Below the pieces are notes generated by a model, which made no database searches, was not told where the DNA came from, and saw only the letters and a list, made by a program, of their open reading frames with translations. DNA of 64,000 nucleotides. Source: Bdellovibrionales bacterium (GTDB taxonomy: Bacteria; Bdellovibrionota; UBA1018; CAIMNF01). This document shows, one piece after another, positions 59,746 to 64,000 of this stretch. Made by a program: the position numbers and the translations under genes. Position 1 is the stretch's first letter, and the number at the start of each line of letters is the position of its first letter. The stretch spans positions 310,001 to 374,000 of the forward strand of contig CANNBJ010000002.1 in NCBI GenBank assembly GCA_947502835.1. The letters are read 5' to 3'.

Positions 59746-60732
59746 ATGGGTCAAGCATCTGCATCTTCGTCCACCACCAGCACAGCTCCCGCGGATGGGA
59801 TTGAAAATCTTGTGATTCTTGGCACCGGACCTGCGGGTCTTACGGCCGCGGTCTACGCTGCCCGCGCGAATCTGTTTCCTCTTTGTGTGGAAGGAGCACA
59901 GCCCGGAGGGCAGCTCACCATTACCAGCGAAGTCGAAAATTATCCCGGCTTTCCGCATGGAGTCCAGGGGCCCGAGCTCATGCAATCCTTCCGTGCGCAA
60001 GCTGAGCGCTTCGGAACGAGATTCAAGGTCGGCGATGTTCAGGCGGTCGATCTGAAAAACAAGCCATTCACATTGAAGCTCGCTGACGGGTCGGAAGTGA
60101 AAACCCGGGCTCTTGTGATTGCAACCGGTGCTTCTGCCAAGCTTCTTGGACTCAAGAACGAAAGCCGCCTGATGGGGCGCGGGGTTTCGGCCTGCGCCAC
60201 CTGCGATGGATTCTTTTTCAGAAATCAGGACATCGCGGTTGTCGGCGGCGGTGATACCGCGATGGAAGAGGCGAACTTCCTGACTCGCTTTGCGAAGTCC
60301 GTGACGCTCATTCACCGTCGGGACACCTTCCGTGCTTCGAAAGTGATGCAGGATCGCGTTCTCAAAAATCCCAAGATCAAGGTGATCTACGATACCGGAG
60401 TCGAAGATGTTCTCGGCCAGGACGAAGTCATCGGCCTCAGAATCAAGAATCTCAAGACCGGAGTGGTGAGCGATTTGCCTGTGACCGGATTTTTTGTTGC
60501 GATTGGACATCAGCCGAACACCAAGCTTTTCAAGGACCAGCTGAAGACCACCGCCGCCGAGTATCTCATCATTGAGCCGGGCTCCACCCGGACTGAAATT
60601 CCCGGCGTTTTTGCTGCGGGAGATGTTGCGGACCATGTGTATCGCCAGGCGATTACGGCTGCCGGCACCGGATGCATGGCGGCGATCGACGCCGAGCGCT
60701 GGCTTGAAAGCGAGCACGCGGGCTCCCACTGA
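59746..60732 (+). CDS. trxB: Thioredoxin reductase
   Basis: This 328-residue flavoprotein has FAD motif VILGTGPAGLTAAVYAARAN, GGQLTITSEVENYPGFPHG, the redox-active CATC in VSACATCDGFFF, NADP motif VGGGDTAMEEANF, and GVFAAGDVADHVYRQAITAA at the end. It reduces thioredoxin, and could drive the peroxidase and Msr enzymes here through thiol relay. An N-terminal Ser/Ala/Thr-rich tail of about 15 residues is extra. The LolC-like gene follows 26 nt downstream. Confidence 0.97.
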   Translation: MGQASASSSTTSTAPADGIENLVILGTGPAGLTAAVYAARANLFPLCVEGAQPGGQLTITSEVENYPGFPHGVQGPELMQSFRAQAERFGTRFKVGDVQAVDLKNKPFTLKLADGSEVKTRALVIATGASAKLLGLKNESRLMGRGVSACATCDGFFFRNQDIAVVGGGDTAMEEANFLTRFAKSVTLIHRRDTFRASKVMQDRVLKNPKIKVIYDTGVEDVLGQDEVIGLRIKNLKTGVVSDLPVTGFFVAIGHQPNTKLFKDQLKTTAAEYLIIEPGSTRTEIPGVFAAGDVADHVYRQAITAAGTGCMAAIDAERWLESEHAGSH

Positions 60733-60758
60733 GCGGGTCCGGGGCGGAGGGGACGGTC

Positions 60759-62006
60759 TTGAAATCGCGCTTGAAGCTGTCTCTTGAAATCGCAATCCGC
60801 TTCCTGCTTTCGAAAAGCAGGGGGAATTTTCTCTCCTTCATCACCATCATCTCCATCATCGGCGTCAGCGTGGGAGTTCTTGCTCTTCTGGTTGTCACAA
60901 GCGTGGTCAATGGCTTTGAGAACGAACTTTCCCGGGTCATCACCGGAACCCAGGGTGAGGTTCTCTTCTACACCCGCGCCAGCCCCATCCGCGATCGGGG
61001 GGCGCTTGAGAAAAAGATCCGTGAGTTTGCCCCGGGCATCGAGGCCATGACCGGATCCTTCGTGAGTGAAGTGATGTTCCATGGTCCCGATGGAGTCGGG
61101 GGTGGCGTGCTTGAGGGCGTGGACCTCGCGTCCTGGAGCTCGGTACTTTCGGTGGGGAATCGATTGAGTGAGGGAGGCGCTCTTCCTGTCAATGATGGCG
61201 AGATCCTTCTCGGTTCAGCGCTCGCAGAAAAGCTCGGAGTCAAAGTCGGAGAGGCCATCCGGGTGATCATTCCTTTCTCCAGCATGGAGGAAGATGAGGA
61301 CCAGGGATTCGGGGCCCCCAGGGTCCAGGACTTCAAGCTCGTGGGAATCGTCCATTTGGGAATGTATGATTACGATTCAAAATACGCCTATGCCCCCCTG
61401 TCCTCCGTCCAGCGCCTGGTCTACGGAGAGGATCTGGACTTCATCACCTCGTTCCGGATCAAGCTGAAGAATCCTGCCGCCGCTCAGGCTGTGGGGGCCG
61501 AACTTTCACAGCATTTCGGCTTTCCGTACCGAGTGCGCGACTGGAGTCAGCTGAATCGGAATCTTTTGTACGCGATCAAGCTCGAAAAAGCGGTCATCGC
61601 GGTTCTCCTCACCGCGATCATGATCGTGGCGGCGTTCAATGTGATCAGCGCACTGCTCATGATGGTGTATGAGAAGGAAAAGGAAATCTCCATTCTCAGG
61701 GTGCTTGGCGTAAGGAGACGCGATCATTTCATCCTCTTTGCGATGATCGGATCGGCGCTCGGGCTTGCGGGCACCGTCGTGGGCGTGATTCTCGGATTCT
61801 TTTCAACCCTGCTTCTCCGATCCAACCGCTTCATCGAGTTGCCAGCGGAAGTGTACCATCTTGAATACCTTCCGGTGATCATCCGATGGACCGAGTGGTG
61901 TGCGATCGGGCTCATGGCATTTGTGATTTGTTTTCTTGCGACTGTGGGTCCTGCCGCCCGAATTGCACGGCGGAATCCAGTGGAGGGTTTGAGATGGACA
62001 ACGTGA
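60759..62006 (+). CDS. Lipoprotein-releasing permease, LolC/LolE family
   Basis: This 415-residue protein has an N-terminal membrane helix (IAIRFLLSKSRGNFLSFITI), a large periplasmic domain and three helices at the C-terminus (VLLTAIMIVAAFNVISALLM and onward), the LolC/LolE plan. It extracts lipoproteins from the inner membrane for LolA. GGAGGGG lies 6 nt before the TTG start. Only one permease gene is present, so it may work as a homodimer with LolD (a LolF-like arrangement). Confidence 0.92.
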   Translation: MKSRLKLSLEIAIRFLLSKSRGNFLSFITIISIIGVSVGVLALLVVTSVVNGFENELSRVITGTQGEVLFYTRASPIRDRGALEKKIREFAPGIEAMTGSFVSEVMFHGPDGVGGGVLEGVDLASWSSVLSVGNRLSEGGALPVNDGEILLGSALAEKLGVKVGEAIRVIIPFSSMEEDEDQGFGAPRVQDFKLVGIVHLGMYDYDSKYAYAPLSSVQRLVYGEDLDFITSFRIKLKNPAAAQAVGAELSQHFGFPYRVRDWSQLNRNLLYAIKLEKAVIAVLLTAIMIVAAFNVISALLMMVYEKEKEISILRVLGVRRRDHFILFAMIGSALGLAGTVVGVILGFFSTLLLRSNRFIELPAEVYHLEYLPVIIRWTEWCAIGLMAFVICFLATVGPAARIARRNPVEGLRWTT

Positions 62007-62680
62007 TTTTGAGGGCGAAGAACCTGCACCGTGAATTCAAGAAGGAAAAAGACCGGATTTCCGTTGTGAAGGGAGTCACGCTCGATTTGGTTGCCGGAGA
62101 TTGCGTTGCCATCATGGGAGCCTCGGGGGCGGGCAAGTCGACCCTCTTGCACATGCTCGGGGCGCTGGATCGGCCAAGCCATGGGGATCTCTATTTTGGT
62201 CCAAAAAACACGAATGTCTGGAAGATGTCGGATGAGGAACTTTCCGACTTCAGGAACCGGAATCTCGGATTTGTGTTCCAATTCCACTACCTCCTTCCGG
62301 AGTTCACTGCGCTTGAAAATGTCATGATGCCCGCACTCATTTCCGGCATGAACCGGGAAGAGGCTGCTAGGCGCGCCTCCGAATTGCTCCGGTTTACGGG
62401 GCTTGGAGAACGCCTTCATCATAAGCCGGGGGAGCTTTCGGGCGGAGAGCAGCAGAGGGTTGCCATTGCACGGGCCGTGATCCTGAAGCCAAAAGTGCTT
62501 CTCGGGGACGAAATGACGGGGAATCTTGATTCAGAGAACAGCAAGCGGGTCATCGACCTGCTCCTTGATCTCAATCGCGAGTTCGGAATCGCCATTTTGA
62601 TCGTGACCCATGACCAGGAGGTTGCCAACCGGATGAAGCGGGTTCTCACGATGAAGGATGGAAAAATCCTGGGTTCGTGA
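61994..62680 (+). CDS. lolD: Lipoprotein-releasing ATPase LolD
   Basis: This 228-residue ABC ATPase has Walker A GASGAGKST, signature LSGGEQQR and Walker B-region VLLGDEMTGNLDSENSK, which carries Met where most such ATPases have Pro (DEPTGNLD). VTHDQEVANRM follows. It pairs with the LolC/E-like permease, whose stop lies 13 bp inside it. It powers lipoprotein release. Confidence 0.95.
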   Translation: MDNVILRAKNLHREFKKEKDRISVVKGVTLDLVAGDCVAIMGASGAGKSTLLHMLGALDRPSHGDLYFGPKNTNVWKMSDEELSDFRNRNLGFVFQFHYLLPEFTALENVMMPALISGMNREEAARRASELLRFTGLGERLHHKPGELSGGEQQRVAIARAVILKPKVLLGDEMTGNLDSENSKRVIDLLLDLNREFGIAILIVTHDQEVANRMKRVLTMKDGKILGS

Positions 62681-62696
62681 TACTGAAGATTTACGC

Positions 62697-64000
62697 GTGA
62701 AACTCCTGTTCGTAGTAATTGCATCAAGTATTGTTTTCGTCCGCGCCAGTGCCGCTCCCGTGATCGGGGTGGACACGGTCGGATTGAAACGGATCGAGCG
62801 GGATGCTGTTCTGGAGAAGATTTCCTCCAAACCCGGAACCGAGTACTCCCAGGAAAAAATCCGAACGGACATCGAGGCCCTTTACGGGATGGGGTACTTT
62901 GAGGGGATCGAAATCTCCCGGGAGGAAAAACCGGAAGGAATCGGTCTTCGCCTTGAATTCAGGGAGCGACCGCTCATCAACGAGGTCCTGTTCGAGGGGA
63001 ACGAAAAGATCGGAACGTCCGATCTGGAAGAGGCCATCAAGGTCAAGAAGTGGTCGATTCTCGATGTGAACAAGGTTCAGGCGGACGTCGAAATCCTTCA
63101 AAAGCAATACGAGGACAAGGGGTACTTCCTCGCCAAGATCACCCATGAAACCCGTCCCGACAAGGACGGTGAAGTCAAGCTCGTCTACAAGATCTCGGAT
63201 TACGAGAAGGTGGAAATCAAGCGGATCACCTTTTTGAACAACAAGCGTTTCACTTCGGACAAGCTGAAGGGTCTGCTGGCCGAGACCAAGGAAGGCGATT
63301 CGGTGAGTTTCCTCTCGAGCGGAGGTTCGTTCAAGGAAGCATCTTTCAAGACCGATCTCCAGCGGCTCACCTATTTTTATCTCGAGAACGGGTACCTGAA
63401 GTTCCGCCACGAGACCCCGGTGGTCACCATCAGTGACGACAAGAAATACGTCTACATTTCCACCTATCTGGATGAAGGCGAGCAGTATTCCATCGGATCG
63501 TACGATTTTTCGGGTGATCTTTTGTTTCCGAAGGACGAATTGCGCCAAGAGGTCAAACTCAAAGAGGGGCAGGTGTTCACCATTTCCGGAAGAAATGCCG
63601 ACATTCAGCGACTCACCGAGAAGTACCAGGATCTCGGCTATGCGTTCGTGAACGTCGTTCCGCGCATGGAATTCAATGACGAGGCGAAAACCGTTTCGAT
63701 GGATTATTCCTTTGAGAAAGGGAATCTCGTCCATTTCGGTGAAATCCGTGTGATCGGAAACTCGAAGACCTATGACAAGGTGATCCGTCGGGAACTCAGG
63801 ATCTACGAGGGCGAGCTTTACAGCGGGACAAACCTCAGGATTTCCAAAGAGCGGGTGGAGCGCCTCGGGTTTTTTGCTCCGGGCGAGACACAGTTCAACC
63901 AGATCCCCCGCAAGGGTCGTGATGATGTCGTGGACATCGAAATCCAGGTGAAGGAACGCTCCACGGGGAGTGTGACTCTCGGGGCAGGGTACAGTTCGGT
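62697..64000 (+). CDS. bamA: Outer membrane protein assembly factor BamA (3' end off window)
   Basis: The frame runs from GTG 62697 to the right edge (434 codons). It has an N-terminal signal (KLLFVVIASSIVFVRASA), then five POTRA modules, for example RPLINEVLFEGNEKIGTSDL, EKVEIKRITFLNNKRFTSDK and VHFGEIRVIGNSKTYDKVIR. The last visible residues, RSTGSVTLGAGYSSV, open the barrel. It inserts outer-membrane proteins. It follows lolD by 16 nt, joining the two envelope assembly pathways in one cluster. Confidence 0.96.
   Translation, partial: MKLLFVVIASSIVFVRASAAPVIGVDTVGLKRIERDAVLEKISSKPGTEYSQEKIRTDIEALYGMGYFEGIEISREEKPEGIGLRLEFRERPLINEVLFEGNEKIGTSDLEEAIKVKKWSILDVNKVQADVEILQKQYEDKGYFLAKITHETRPDKDGEVKLVYKISDYEKVEIKRITFLNNKRFTSDKLKGLLAETKEGDSVSFLSSGGSFKEASFKTDLQRLTYFYLENGYLKFRHETPVVTISDDKKYVYISTYLDEGEQYSIGSYDFSGDLLFPKDELRQEVKLKEGQVFTISGRNADIQRLTEKYQDLGYAFVNVVPRMEFNDEAKTVSMDYSFEKGNLVHFGEIRVIGNSKTYDKVIRRELRIYEGELYSGTNLRISKERVERLGFFAPGETQFNQIPRKGRDDVVDIEIQVKERSTGSVTLGAGYSS

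Overview
The window looks like chromosomal DNA of a Gram-negative bacterium, most likely a Bdellovibrionota or other former deltaproteobacterial lineage. This is inferred, not proven. Pointers are an outer-membrane gene set (BamA, Lol permease and ATPase, a heptose adenylyltransferase of LPS synthesis, many lipoproteins and beta-barrel-like proteins), RNase J, folate-dependent TrmFO, DksA, a long aromatic amino acid hydroxylase, and a giant surface lipoprotein with Ig-like and RCC1 repeats. Genes are packed tightly, with many ATGA or GTGA overlaps. I see no phage, transposase, IS element, CRISPR array or restriction system, so most of the window is ordinary core genome with a few accessory stretches.

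Layout. 1-10 kb: a cut-off envelope protein, a repeat protein, DksA, an SPFH protein, an FKBP isomerase, a deoxynucleoside kinase, two lipoproteins (one LysM), and a leftward cluster of RfaE2, an RDD protein, RsmE and a solute-binding protein. 10-23 kb: two lytic transglycosylases, uridine kinase, RNase J, a desaturase, LeuS, tRNA-Asn, then Prs, Pth and YchF. 23-35 kb: SIMPL protein, DMT transporter, TrmFO, XerC-like recombinase, DedA, a murein peptide amidase-like protein, an oxygenase-like protein, two envelope proteins, DUF423, the hydroxylase, TatA and a ferredoxin-NADP reductase-like protein. 35-42.5 kb: tRNA-Ser, a highly structured non-coding stretch, MTA/SAH nucleosidase, the 1646-residue lipoprotein, and a divergent pair made of a tiny pseudopilin and a Cys-rich secreted protein. 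42.5-52 kb: a beta-CASP nuclease-like protein, an exported GPx-MsrBA repair pair, a CBS protein, an acyl-CoA dehydrogenase, and a three-gene exported CxxCH / lipoprotein / Tat-substrate operon. 52-64 kb: RsgA, an exported methyltransferase-like protein, PilZ, TadA, an AmpG-like transporter, methylmalonyl-CoA epimerase, rhomboid, TrxB, the Lol pair and BamA, which runs off the right edge.

Four observations stand out. (1) Between tRNA-Ser and the nucleosidase gene lies a row of hairpins whose loops are GGA, three of them in the context CAGGATG. This is what a CsrA/RsmA-titrating small RNA looks like. It follows a 105-nt element closed by a 23-bp stem. (2) Many start codons have no Shine-Dalgarno sequence but do have a TAnnnT box (often TAGGCT, TAGGGT or TAGGAT) ending 6-9 nt upstream, in several cases with TTGACN 17 nt further up. 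This predicts widespread leaderless mRNAs. (3) The giant lipoprotein, pseudopilin and Cys-rich secreted protein share one intergenic region holding a perfect 17-bp palindrome, and may form an undescribed surface system. (4) The CxxCH / lipoprotein / Tat operon resembles, in reduced form, the paired exported proteins of planctomycetes and myxobacteria whose function is unknown.

The leaderless pattern also supports two short genes that are easy to miss (59536-59715 and 56904-57104). No function was assigned where the sequence did not show one.
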